DNA of 33,470 nucleotides from Saprospiraceae bacterium (GTDB lineage: Bacteria; Bacteroidota; Bacteroidia; Chitinophagales; Saprospiraceae): the NCBI GenBank assembly GCA_020628095.1, contig JAHDFP010000025.1, forward strand, positions 1-33,470, read 5' to 3'. The position numbers and the translations under genes were made by a program. Below, one piece after another: positions 16,947-26,273 of the stretch (position 1 is its first letter; the number at the start of each line of letters is the position of its first letter). The notes beneath the pieces are model-generated. The model made no database searches. It was given only the letters and a program-made list of their open reading frames with translations, and had not been told where the DNA came from.

Positions 16947-19900
16947 ATGCGACTATTGCTTTCTTTTTTACTTCTAATGGTCATGAGCGATATGGCCTTC
17001 GGACAATCCATATATGACTCGGATCAACTGGAACGATTGGAAGAATTATTTGATGAAGTTTTATTACAAGATAGAGCCAGAATAACTCGTGTAGAAAAGT
17101 TTGTCAAAAAGAATCAAATCTCGAAAAGTTATATTGACAATAAAGTTAGTTACAAGTTAATAGACGTAGAAGATAATCGTCCGATCTATTATTGTACTCA
17201 TAATACTGACGCCCAATTGTCCACTCAAACTAATAGTCTTAAGGCAGAAAGTATATTCGGAATAAGTTTTTCGGGAGTAGAAAGTCGAATTGGTGTTTGG
17301 GATTCTAATATGCCTCTGAAGACGCATGCCGAATTAGATGGTAAGATAGTATTACGAAATAGCCAGATAGATATTACAGACCATAGTACTCATGTTACCT
17401 GCACTATTGTAGGTAAGGGAATTAATAGTTCCGCTCAGGGCTTTTGTCATGATGCAGATATATACGTTTTTGATTGGGACAGCGATGCTGTGGAAATGTT
17501 AAGAGAAGTTATAGATAGTAACCTGATAGTATCTAACCATTCTTATGGAGTCCCTGCAGGCTGGGAGTCTGGTGGATGGCGAGGCGATAGATCAATATCT
17601 GATCAGGAAGATGCAAGATTTGGTTATTATGATAATAGAGCAGCTCAGATGGATGAAATTGCCTATAACGCCCCATACTACACCATTGTCACATCTGCTG
17701 GAAACGAAAGAGGTGAATCAGGAACAGGAACAAACATACCAGCAGATGGTCCTTATGATTGTATGACTGGATTCACATTAGGAAAAAATGTATTGACCGT
17801 AGGTGCGGTGCAAAAATTAGCGCGTCCTTATTCTGAGCCACGAGACATTGTGATGAGTACTTTTAGCTCATGGGGTCCGACTGACGATGGTCGGATCAAA
17901 CCTGATATAGTGGCTCCAGGTGTAGGTGTATTTTCTGCAACGAGTGGATCAGATAATAGTTACGCCAGTTTTAACGGGACATCTATGGCCGCTCCATGTG
18001 TTACAGGAATTGTGTCCTTACTGCAAGAGGCCAACTTTTATTTTAAGAAAGAATACTTAGAGTCGGCAACTATAAAAGCGATACTTATTAGTACAGCGAT
18101 GGAGGCAGGCAAATCAGATGGACCTGACTACGAATATGGATGGGGTATGGTTAATACCGAAGAAGCGTCTAAATTGGTTATACATCAAGATAATGTAAAT
18201 AAAATCATTATAGAGGATAATCTCAGGCAAGGAGAATCATACAGGTATCCATTAAATCCAGTAGAAGGTGAACCTATTAAAATAACAATGGTATGGTCTG
18301 ACCCTGCAGGTATACCAGTAGAACTGTCGCTTGACCCAGAAGATCTAATGTTAGTAAATGACTTGGATATAAGATTAGTGAATGAAAATGGTGAAGAACA
18401 TTTGCCCTGGGTTTTGGATCCAGCGAATCCAGAGTCTTCGGCAAGTAAGGGTGACAACTTCAGAGATAACGTGGAACAGATTGATGTTATAAATTCGACC
18501 TTAGGAGAATGGTATATAGAGATAAGCCATAAAGGGGAATTATCAGGAGGTAGTCAGGATTTCAGTATAGTTGTCGATCATACTTCACAAGACCCTGGTG
18601 TTAAGACTCTTTATTGGATAGGTGGCAGTGGTACTTGGGATGATCCTAATCATTGGTCCTTAGAATCAAATGGAGTTGCTGCCATGCGTGTTCCAGACAG
18701 TAATACAAGAGTAATAATAGATCAGCATTCCTTTAATCCGAGTTCTGGTCTAATCAATTTGCTAAAAGATGAGACTATACATAGCCTTATTACGAATAAT
18801 GATAAAGATGTAGAGATAGACCTGGGTGGTAATAAACTTATTCTTTCTAACACGATATCTACTACCGTCAATGGTCTTGATTTTGAAAACGGCATAGTTG
18901 AACTCGGAAACCCGAATACCTCCGAATCCATACATCCTTTCTTAGAAGTCAGTACATTCGATCAAACAACAATTCAGATTTCAGAAGATAATAAAGCAAG
19001 ATGGAACTTTTTTGATCAGAGCTTAGACTTAGATATATTGGAAATTAATGGAGGGTCTGTTTCTTTTATTAATACTGAATTAAGTTGTAATGAATTTTTA
19101 GTTACGCCATCTGCGCTTAGGGTGATTTTTGATAATAGTTCATTGGAGTTTTCCGATTTGCTATCTATAGATTCTAACCGTAGAATCACTAATAGAAATG
19201 GTTCGATAATGAAGATTTTTCCTTCTAGTAGCGCTCAATTATTTTTGAATAATCAAGCCTTGGATTTTGAACTGGAAGTCAGTAATGCAAGTCTCACTAT
19301 TGATCCCAATACCTTGGAGTCCTCATTTGAGGTTATAGATGTCATAGATGGTTCGATAGATATTCAAGCGAGCTTTGCTGCCGGGATTATTAGTATCGCA
19401 GGAGAATCAAACATTATTTTTAGTGTTGATAGAACCCGCCTTTCTACGAATGAGCTTCAGTTAAACAATGAAAGTAATATTGTTTCATTTTCAGAAAATT
19501 CAGGTATAGATGATACGTGGATAGAGGTTACTGGAAGAAATAAGTATTGCCATGATTTTATCAGCATATTAGGTGTTAACCTTATAGGAAATTCGATTGT
19601 TAATCTTGGAAATAATTCCATGATATCAGAAGCCACTGGCTGGTTGCAAGATGAGTGTGAGAATATTTTGTTTTCTGGGTTCAGATCTAACTATTTATGC
19701 GATGGAGCATTGGCCATATTCGAAGACAATAGCTCAGGTGATATACTGACAAGAGAATGGTTTGTGGATGGAGAAATGATCAGTGGTGACCTTATAATGG
19801 AATATGTGTTCGAGGAAGAAGGAACGTATATGGTGACTTTGGAGATAGTCGATACAAATGGAAATAAAGATACTTGGACAGAAGAAATAGAAGTCGATCG

Positions 19901-20366
19901 TAACAGGTTGTCTCCTAACACAATAATTCAGAATGCTACGGAACTAGTTAGTCAGAGAACAGCGGAGGCCTATCAATGGTACAAAAATGGGGTTGAATTG
20001 GAAGGTGAAACCCAACGCAATTACGCATACAATGGAGAATTAGGTGTTTACTGGGTTTTAACTTTTGATGATGACTGTAATAGAAGATCAGAGATATTGG
20101 ACCTCTCTACATCCTTAGATGATCTTACTGAGTCTTTGATAATGGTTTATCCTAATCCTACTACTAATGTCGTTTACTTAGTCAATAATAATAAAAGCTC
20201 AACAAAACATGCCTCCTACGAGGTATTTGATTTGTACGGCACTTTGGTAATGTCAGGTAAGAATAATACAGATATGATAGATTTAAGCCAATTAACCGAG
20301 GGTTCTTACTTTTTGCGTTTGGAAAATGAAAAGTGGAGTCATACCTTGAAACTCTTAAAATTATAG
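16947..20366 (+). CDS. Subtilisin-family (S8) serine protease with T9SS sorting domain
   Basis: From the ATG at 16947 the product is 1139 residues. A signal peptide ends near MAFGQ (about 20). The S8 domain has catalytic Asp119 (GVWDSN), His146 (TDHSTHV, with Ser in place of the usual Gly), oxyanion Asn253 (SAGNE) and Ser346 (NGTSMAAP). A beta domain common in these proteases follows (WSDPAG, LVNDLDIRL, GDNFRDNVEQ; about 415-545), then YWIGGSGTWDDPNHWS (556-571), a long beta-rich region, and a PKD-like domain with REWFVDG and EGTYMVTLEIVD. The last 73 residues (VYPNPTTN to LKLLKL) are a type A T9SS sorting domain, predicting secretion or surface attachment. The frame extends 7 codons to a TTG at 16926, but ATG is preferred. 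It follows the terminator and is coupled to the next gene. Confidence 0.95.
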   Translation: MRLLLSFLLLMVMSDMAFGQSIYDSDQLERLEELFDEVLLQDRARITRVEKFVKKNQISKSYIDNKVSYKLIDVEDNRPIYYCTHNTDAQLSTQTNSLKAESIFGISFSGVESRIGVWDSNMPLKTHAELDGKIVLRNSQIDITDHSTHVTCTIVGKGINSSAQGFCHDADIYVFDWDSDAVEMLREVIDSNLIVSNHSYGVPAGWESGGWRGDRSISDQEDARFGYYDNRAAQMDEIAYNAPYYTIVTSAGNERGESGTGTNIPADGPYDCMTGFTLGKNVLTVGAVQKLARPYSEPRDIVMSTFSSWGPTDDGRIKPDIVAPGVGVFSATSGSDNSYASFNGTSMAAPCVTGIVSLLQEANFYFKKEYLESATIKAILISTAMEAGKSDGPDYEYGWGMVNTEEASKLVIHQDNVNKIIIEDNLRQGESYRYPLNPVEGEPIKITMVWSDPAGIPVELSLDPEDLMLVNDLDIRLVNENGEEHLPWVLDPANPESSASKGDNFRDNVEQIDVINSTLGEWYIEISHKGELSGGSQDFSIVVDHTSQDPGVKTLYWIGGSGTWDDPNHWSLESNGVAAMRVPDSNTRVIIDQHSFNPSSGLINLLKDETIHSLITNNDKDVEIDLGGNKLILSNTISTTVNGLDFENGIVELGNPNTSESIHPFLEVSTFDQTTIQISEDNKARWNFFDQSLDLDILEINGGSVSFINTELSCNEFLVTPSALRVIFDNSSLEFSDLLSIDSNRRITNRNGSIMKIFPSSSAQLFLNNQALDFELEVSNASLTIDPNTLESSFEVIDVIDGSIDIQASFAAGIISIAGESNIIFSVDRTRLSTNELQLNNESNIVSFSENSGIDDTWIEVTGRNKYCHDFISILGVNLIGNSIVNLGNNSMISEATGWLQDECENILFSGFRSNYLCDGALAIFEDNSSGDILTREWFVDGEMISGDLIMEYVFEEEGTYMVTLEIVDTNGNKDTWTEEIEVDRNRLSPNTIIQNATELVSQRTAEAYQWYKNGVELEGETQRNYAYNGELGVYWVLTFDDDCNRRSEILDLSTSLDDLTESLIMVYPNPTTNVVYLVNNNKSSTKHASYEVFDLYGTLVMSGKNNTDMIDLSQLTEGSYFLRLENEKWSHTLKLLKL

Positions 20367-20368
20367 AA

Positions 20369-21025
20369 ATGAAATATTTATTCTTCCTAATGCTTAGCTT
20401 TCCACTGTGCTCTCAGAATGCAGTACAGACCTTAGAGGGTAATGGGTTCATGTATAAAGAAAATGACGAAGTGGATGGATCACCGTATTTGTTGGATGAT
20501 TGGTCTTCTGCCTATCTCACCGATATATATGGAGATACAATATCAGGTCTTAAAATTAATATAGATGGTGAGTTCAACAAAGTGATCGCCCAAATAGCGG
20601 AAGATAAGTATATGAGCATTAATAAGAATAATTACAGGTACTTAGACATCCAATTAGAGGATGGGTATCAGAAGAGATACGAAAATCTTGCTCCTTATCG
20701 CAATCCTGATTTCTATGAAATTGTATATGCTGGTGACAAACTATCGCTGTATAAAAAGCAACTAGCAATCAAAAGGAGAAACAATCCATCTCGTAATAGT
20801 TATGCTCAAGTCAATTATTTGTATAGGTACGCTAGCAAAACGGAGTATCTAATACTTAAAAATGAAGAACTGATTCCAGTTAAAAGAAAAGAAAAAGATA
20901 TACTAAAGGCTATAGACCTGAAAGACCTAAAAACGTATATAAAAGAGAATAAATTGAAGGTAAGTAAAGATGAAGACTTAAAAACGATCTTTAAACGCGC
21001 AAACGAAATATTACCTAATCCATAG
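20369..21025 (+). CDS. Secreted protein of unknown function coupled to the protease gene
   Basis: The product is 218 residues from the ATG at 20369, which lies 2 bases after the protease stop; an earlier in-frame ATG at 20333 would sit inside the protease gene and spoil the signal peptide. Residues 1-16 are a signal peptide (KYLFFLMLSFPLCSQ). The mature protein has a beta-rich first half with GSPYLLDDWSSAYL and a repeated YxDIYGDTISGLKINID pattern. Its second half is strongly basic, with YKKQLAIKRRN and several lysine-rich helices ending near KRANEILP. Similar 'GSPYL-DDW' secreted proteins occur in Bacteroidota, but I know no function. Tight spacing implies cotranscription and perhaps coupled translation with the protease, so an inhibitor, chaperone or partner role is possible. 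Confidence 0.82.
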   Translation: MKYLFFLMLSFPLCSQNAVQTLEGNGFMYKENDEVDGSPYLLDDWSSAYLTDIYGDTISGLKINIDGEFNKVIAQIAEDKYMSINKNNYRYLDIQLEDGYQKRYENLAPYRNPDFYEIVYAGDKLSLYKKQLAIKRRNNPSRNSYAQVNYLYRYASKTEYLILKNEELIPVKRKEKDILKAIDLKDLKTYIKENKLKVSKDEDLKTIFKRANEILPNP

Positions 21026-21115
21026 TATTAGCTACTATCTGAAAACCAATCTGTTACATTTTATTTCCCATAACATTATCTTAACATAAGATTTTTTTAA
21101 CTACTTTAGCTTATT

Positions 21116-21142
21116 CAATAAACCTACTATCTCAGTTTATTG
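21116..21142. promoter_or_regulatory. Inverted repeat in the leader of the second susC-like gene
   Basis: CAATAAAC (21116-21123) and GTTTATTG (21135-21142) form a perfect 8-base inverted repeat with an 11-base spacer, about 108 bases before the SusC ATG. A TACTTTAG sequence (21102-21109), one mismatch from the TAnnTTTG -7 box, lies just upstream. The dyad could be an operator or a leader hairpin. The rest of the 224-base gap (21026-21249) shows nothing else convincing. Confidence 0.35.
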
Positions 21143-21249
21143 GGTCAGTAAGTATGGAAAAACTAGTGATTTCGGGTAATTAACCCAACCTTTACCATCA
21201 CTGCTCAGTCAACTTTAATAGTAATTTTTTTTAAATCAAATCAGAAAAT

Positions 21250-24200
21250 ATGAAAAAAGTACTCTTACTTTTTGCTATGTTCTTCGTATGTCTTACTACG
21301 TCCTATTCGCAGAAAACGGCGAGTGGAACTATTCTCGATAACGAAGGATTGCCAGTGATTGGTGCAAATGTATTAGTAAAAGGAACTGCCGTGGGAACCA
21401 TAACAGATATAGATGGTTCTTTCTCTCTTACGGATATTCCTGAAGATGCAACGACTTTAGTCGTTTCTTACACGGGTTACGCAGCCCAGGAATTAGACCT
21501 TTCTTCGACTTCGGTATTCGATATTGTTCTACAGGAAGGTGAAGTCCTTAACGAAGTCGTGGTAACAGGACTCGGTATCAAGAAGGAGAAAAAAGCTCTG
21601 GGATACGGTGTCTCTAAAATCGGTGCTGATGGTATCGCTGACAGAGGTGAAACGGATGTCGCCAGAATCCTGAATGGTAAGGCAACGGGGGTAAATATCC
21701 AGCAAACCTCGGGTCTAGCAGGATCTGGTACTAACATCATTATCCGAGGTTACTCATCTATCACAGGTTCTAATCAGCCTTTATTCGTAGTGGATGGCGT
21801 ACCTTTTAATGCGGCTACTAACACGGATGGTGCTAACTCAAGTGGTTCTTCGAGCTTTACACAGGGATCAGCGACTGCATCCAGTAGATTTTTGGATTTA
21901 GATCCGAATAATATTGCAGAGATTAACATCCTCAAGGGTCTTTCTGCGACGGTATTATACGGAGAAGCTGGTCGTAACGGAGTTATACTTGTAACAACTA
22001 AGACTGGTGAAGGTGGTGTCAATGAGAGCGATGATCTGGGTATCAGTGTTTCTCAGGGATTTTCTATTTCTCAGATTGCTAATCTACCAAGTTATCAGAA
22101 TACATATGGAAATGGATTTAGTGGAAACTATGGTGCTTTCTTCAGTAACTGGGGTCCTGCATTTGATGTAAGAGGGACTAACGGTGTAGATGCCGATGGA
22201 ACGATTCCACACCCTTATGATAACTCTAGAAATAACAGTAGACTTCCTGAGTTTATAGACCAGAGATACGATTATAGACCATACGAGACCGTTGAGAATT
22301 TCTTCGGTAATGGATCTGGTTATAATTCCACTATTCAGATGGATAAGAGCTTTGGCAAGTCATCTGTAAGTGCAGCTTACAGTTATGTAAAAGATGGTGG
22401 TTTTACTCCTAATAGAGGTAAAGTTGTACAAAATACTCCTGGCGATATTTCTTCTTACAATTATGTTGCCGACGGAGACGAAACAAATAACTACGAAAAG
22501 CATAATATTTCCATAGGTGCCAGAGCTGACCTTGGCAAAGGAGTATCTGTCAAAGGATCATTTAACTATTTGACATCTAACAGAGTCAATCCTCCAGCGG
22601 CATCAGCAGGATTCTTATCTACTGTACCAGGAGGTAATGCATCATTGTTTTCAGATGTTTTATATACACCTCGTTCTATAGACCTATTGCACTTGCCTTA
22701 TGAGGCTGCAGATGGGTCTATGGTATATTATCGTGGTGGATCTCCTATTCAGAATCCGTTATGGACACTTAATAATACGAGACAACTAGAAGATATCGAG
22801 AGATTCTTTGGAAGAATAGAAGTTGGTTTTGAAATCACAGATTGGTTGACAGCTCAGGTAAGAGGTGGTGTAGATCAGTATACACAGTCTAATCAGTCTG
22901 AGGTCAACAAAGGTGGCTCTCAAATTCCTGATGGAAGATATGCGACATCTACAAGAATTAACAAGATATATGATCACGTGGCTAACCTTCTTTACAACTT
23001 TAATCTGAATGAAGACTTTTCTTTGGATGGTCTTGTCGGATTTAACTTTAGAGGAGAGACTAACGATTATGATTATCTATTAAGTACAGAGCAGTTTGTT
23101 TTTAATCTATTTACACATCAGAACTTTGCAACTCAGCAGACTTACTCTTTAGTATCTGACGAAAAGACTAATGGATTATACGCTAACGCAACATTGGGAT
23201 ACCGTAACTTTTTCTATTTAGGATTAGCTGCTAGAAATGACTGGACTTCTACCTTACCTGAAGCGAACAGATCAGTTTTTTACCCTTCAGCGAGTATATC
23301 ATTCATACCATCAGAGTTAGGAAATTTCGGTGGCAATGCGGTAAACTATCTTAAGTTCAGAGTGGGATATGGTAGTTCTGCTGGTTATCCTGACCCTTAT
23401 ACCACATCTACTATTTTGGATTCTAATCCAAGGGCATTTGTAGGTGCAGATGGATCTGTGGTGCAGACTAACTCCGTATCTAACGTATTAGGAAATCCTA
23501 ATCTAAGAGCGGAGAAGATAGAAGAAATCGAGTTTGGAGTAGAAGGTAATTTCTTAAATAATATTATCGGATTAGATTTCTCTTATTATATAAAGAACTC
23601 TAACGATCTACTTATATCATTACCTCTGGATCCGTCTACTGGTTATACCTCGACAACGACTAATGGAGCATCAGTTTCTAATAAAGGTATAGAGTTAGGT
23701 TTAACACTAACACCATTTAAGAAAGACTTTGGGTTAGTATCGCAAATTAACTTTACTAAAAACACAAATGTTGTTGAAAGTATTATAGAGGGCGTTGACC
23801 TTATAATAATTGATGGCTTTAATGGATTAGGAAATTATGCAGTTCCTAACGAACCTTACGGTGCAATATATGGTACAGCATTCGTCAAAGACGAAAACGG
23901 TCAAAATGTAGTAAATAGTTTAGGTGAGTATGATGAGACTAATGAACCAGTTAACATTGGTGATCCTAACCCTAATTACACATTAGACTGGATTAATACT
24001 ATTTCTTTCAAGAATGTAGCGCTTAATGTGCAACTGGCATATCAGGATGGTGGAGATATTTATTCAGCTACTGCATTGACACTTTTAGGAAGAGGTAATA
24101 CGATCGATACAGATTTCGACAGATTTTTACCTATCGTCCTACCAGGTGTTTTATCTGATGGATCAGCTAATGACATTCAGACTTATGCAGGTGATGCTTT

Positions 24201-24498
24201 CTTCTCAGGCTATGGAGCAGCAGACGAAGGTGCTGTATTTGACGCGACTAATATCAGATTGAGAGAGGTATCATTGTCTTTTAATTTACCAGATTCTATG
24301 ATAGATAAGCTTGGTCTTAAGGATATGTCTCTTAAGTTGTTTGGTAATAACCTTTGGTACAAAGCGGTTAACTTCCCAGAAGGTCTGAACTTCGACCCAG
24401 AAGTATTGAGTTTAGGAGTTGGTAATGGTAGAGGATTCGATTATTTGACTGGACCGACATCAAAGAGATATGGTGTCGCCCTTAATGTTAAATTCTAA
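21250..24498 (+). CDS. SusC/RagA-family TonB-linked outer-membrane transporter (module B)
   Basis: The 1082-residue transporter has a signal peptide (1-20, cleavage near SYSQ) and a carboxypeptidase-regulatory-like domain (VIGANVLVKGT, GTITDIDGSFSL). A TonB-box-like VLNEVVVTGLG (99-109) follows, then the plug with KKEKKALGYGVSKI and the signature QPLFVVDGVP (176-185). The usual AIYGSRGANGVI element reads TVLYGEAGRNGVILV. The barrel ends KRYGVALNVKF, with terminal Phe. The KKEKKALGY segment and the partner family place it in a different SusC subgroup from module A. It heads an operon with the SusD-like_2 gene (12 bases) and a lipoprotein gene (23 bases). A 224-base upstream region holds an inverted repeat. 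The substrate is unknown. Confidence 0.97.
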   Translation: MKKVLLLFAMFFVCLTTSYSQKTASGTILDNEGLPVIGANVLVKGTAVGTITDIDGSFSLTDIPEDATTLVVSYTGYAAQELDLSSTSVFDIVLQEGEVLNEVVVTGLGIKKEKKALGYGVSKIGADGIADRGETDVARILNGKATGVNIQQTSGLAGSGTNIIIRGYSSITGSNQPLFVVDGVPFNAATNTDGANSSGSSSFTQGSATASSRFLDLDPNNIAEINILKGLSATVLYGEAGRNGVILVTTKTGEGGVNESDDLGISVSQGFSISQIANLPSYQNTYGNGFSGNYGAFFSNWGPAFDVRGTNGVDADGTIPHPYDNSRNNSRLPEFIDQRYDYRPYETVENFFGNGSGYNSTIQMDKSFGKSSVSAAYSYVKDGGFTPNRGKVVQNTPGDISSYNYVADGDETNNYEKHNISIGARADLGKGVSVKGSFNYLTSNRVNPPAASAGFLSTVPGGNASLFSDVLYTPRSIDLLHLPYEAADGSMVYYRGGSPIQNPLWTLNNTRQLEDIERFFGRIEVGFEITDWLTAQVRGGVDQYTQSNQSEVNKGGSQIPDGRYATSTRINKIYDHVANLLYNFNLNEDFSLDGLVGFNFRGETNDYDYLLSTEQFVFNLFTHQNFATQQTYSLVSDEKTNGLYANATLGYRNFFYLGLAARNDWTSTLPEANRSVFYPSASISFIPSELGNFGGNAVNYLKFRVGYGSSAGYPDPYTTSTILDSNPRAFVGADGSVVQTNSVSNVLGNPNLRAEKIEEIEFGVEGNFLNNIIGLDFSYYIKNSNDLLISLPLDPSTGYTSTTTNGASVSNKGIELGLTLTPFKKDFGLVSQINFTKNTNVVESIIEGVDLIIIDGFNGLGNYAVPNEPYGAIYGTAFVKDENGQNVVNSLGEYDETNEPVNIGDPNPNYTLDWINTISFKNVALNVQLAYQDGGDIYSATALTLLGRGNTIDTDFDRFLPIVLPGVLSDGSANDIQTYAGDAFFSGYGAADEGAVFDATNIRLREVSLSFNLPDSMIDKLGLKDMSLKLFGNNLWYKAVNFPEGLNFDPEVLSLGVGNGRGFDYLTGPTSKRYGVALNVKF

Positions 24499-24510
24499 AA
24501 AACGATAGCA

Positions 24511-26250
24511 ATGAAATTATTTAAATATATCTTTTTGTCTGTTTCTGTGATCCTTTTGTCATGTAATGACCTCACAGATTTAGACATCAATACGAACCCT
24601 AATGCACCGTCATTGGACCAAACAGAACCTAATTTTCTGTTTAATAGGGTACAGCTTAGCTTCGCCGATGTGTTTAACGATACATGGAGCGCTACAAGTA
24701 GAGCTACTAGACAAAGAGCGATGACTTCATTTTTCTATAACACTACCTTTTCGGCAGAATCTTTTGATAACCTTTGGTTTTCGGCTTATTCTAATTTCTT
24801 TCTAGATGCGAATACTTTAATTAGTCTTTCGGAAGAAAGAGGAGCAAATCAAATAGAGGCTTCTGCAGCCAAAGTGATGTCATCTTACATACTAACGACT
24901 TTGGTCGACTTATTTGGTAGTGTTCCTTATTCTGATGCTTTTCAGGGTACGGATGCCATAAGTCCTGCACTAGATGGTCAGGAGGCTTTATATGCTGAGG
25001 CTATAAGACTTTTGGATGATGCAATTTCTGTATTTGATTCTCAAGATGATTTTGTCAATCCGGGATCAGGTGATTTGTTTTACGGAGGAGATCAAGCGGC
25101 ATGGTCAAGACTGGCTAATACGCTTAAGCTAAGAATCTATAACAACACAAGATTAGTAGATGGAGAAGCAGGTAGCAAGGCTAAGGCAATAATAGATTCT
25201 GGTAATTTTATCTCTGATGATGGTCAGGATTTTGCATTCAAATACGGTACTGAAAGAACGAATCCTGACTCAAGACATCCATTCTACGAGGATGATTATG
25301 AGGCAGACGATAGCGGTTATATGAATAATTACTACATGTGGTTATTAGTAGGTGAAAAGCCGACCGTTGATCCGCGTACGAGATTTTATTTTTACAGACA
25401 AGTATCTTCATTTTCTGAGTCGAGTATAGATGCTAATGATTGGGATTGCGTATTGACTAATACACCATTTGACCCAATTCCTCCGGGGCAATTTGATCAT
25501 ATATCTTCTATCGATCCAGATTTACCTTTCTGTATAGCTTCTGCTGATGGTTACATGGGTAGAGATCATGGTAATGGTCAAGGTATACCACCAGATGGTC
25601 CGCTCAGAGTGGAGTATGGCGTCTATCCAGGTGGAGGTGCTTATGACAATAACAGTTTTACATTTACTCAGACAGGGGGAACTTTGGGTGCTTTAGGAGA
25701 AGGAATAGCTCCTATCTGGATGGCTCCTTTTACAGATTTCATAAGAGCAGAATTGGCTTTAGAGGCTGGTACAGGAGAAGATGCTCGTGAGTTATTAGCT
25801 AGTGCTGTAAGTAAATCTATTAATTCGGTTTCTTCGTTTGCTCAGGCTATCATTCCAGCATCAGATCTTAATAGAGTGATTGCTACTGATCCTGTGACTA
25901 TGGAAGATATCCTTGCAAGCTCCTTGATACCTACTGATGAAGACGTACAGGCTTATGTAGATTATGTTTTGGCTGAGTACGATGCGGCATCTGATAAGCT
26001 AGATGTCGTTATGAAAGAATATTATATCGCGATGTGGGGTAATGGTGTAGAATCTTACAATATGTACAGAAGAACAGGTAAGCCTGGTAATATGCAACCT
26101 TTAGTAGATCCTCAGGCTGCATCAACAGCAAGTTTCCCTAGGTTATTCTTATACCCTAACAACTTCGTGAGTAGAAACTCTAATGTTTCTCAGAGAGAAA
26201 CTACTGAGCAAGTATTCTGGGACACAAATCCTGCAGGTTTTATTAGATAA
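24511..26250 (+). CDS. SusD-like_2-family surface lipoprotein (module B)
   Basis: The 579-residue product is the surface partner of the module B transporter. Its lipoprotein signal ends VILLSC with Cys18, followed by NDLTDLDINTNPNAP, the start typical of the SusD-like_2 group. Further marks are the aromatic-rich helices at about 75-100, LTTLVDLFGSVPYSDAFQGT, ALYAEAIRLLDDAISVF, WSRLANTLKLRIYN and the C-terminal YIAMWGNGVESYNMYRRTGKP with the FPRLFLYP ending that is usual for this group. Mean length for the group is about 500-550, so it is slightly long; the extra part is around 300-390, a glycine-rich stretch (GYMGRDHGNGQGIPPDGP). It is 12 bases after its SusC partner. Confidence 0.95.
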   Translation: MKLFKYIFLSVSVILLSCNDLTDLDINTNPNAPSLDQTEPNFLFNRVQLSFADVFNDTWSATSRATRQRAMTSFFYNTTFSAESFDNLWFSAYSNFFLDANTLISLSEERGANQIEASAAKVMSSYILTTLVDLFGSVPYSDAFQGTDAISPALDGQEALYAEAIRLLDDAISVFDSQDDFVNPGSGDLFYGGDQAAWSRLANTLKLRIYNNTRLVDGEAGSKAKAIIDSGNFISDDGQDFAFKYGTERTNPDSRHPFYEDDYEADDSGYMNNYYMWLLVGEKPTVDPRTRFYFYRQVSSFSESSIDANDWDCVLTNTPFDPIPPGQFDHISSIDPDLPFCIASADGYMGRDHGNGQGIPPDGPLRVEYGVYPGGGAYDNNSFTFTQTGGTLGALGEGIAPIWMAPFTDFIRAELALEAGTGEDARELLASAVSKSINSVSSFAQAIIPASDLNRVIATDPVTMEDILASSLIPTDEDVQAYVDYVLAEYDAASDKLDVVMKEYYIAMWGNGVESYNMYRRTGKPGNMQPLVDPQAASTASFPRLFLYPNNFVSRNSNVSQRETTEQVFWDTNPAGFIR

Positions 26251-26273
26251 CTTCTTAATTAAATTTAAAAACA

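Noticed and set aside
20333-20368. Earlier ATG of the secreted protein after the protease
   Set aside because: It lies inside the protease gene and would place charged residues before the signal peptide.
21154-21183. Nine-codon ORF (MEKLVISGN) in the leader of the second SusC gene, as an attenuator peptide
   Set aside because: There is no run of regulatory codons, no competing hairpins and no ribosome site; such short ORFs are expected by chance.
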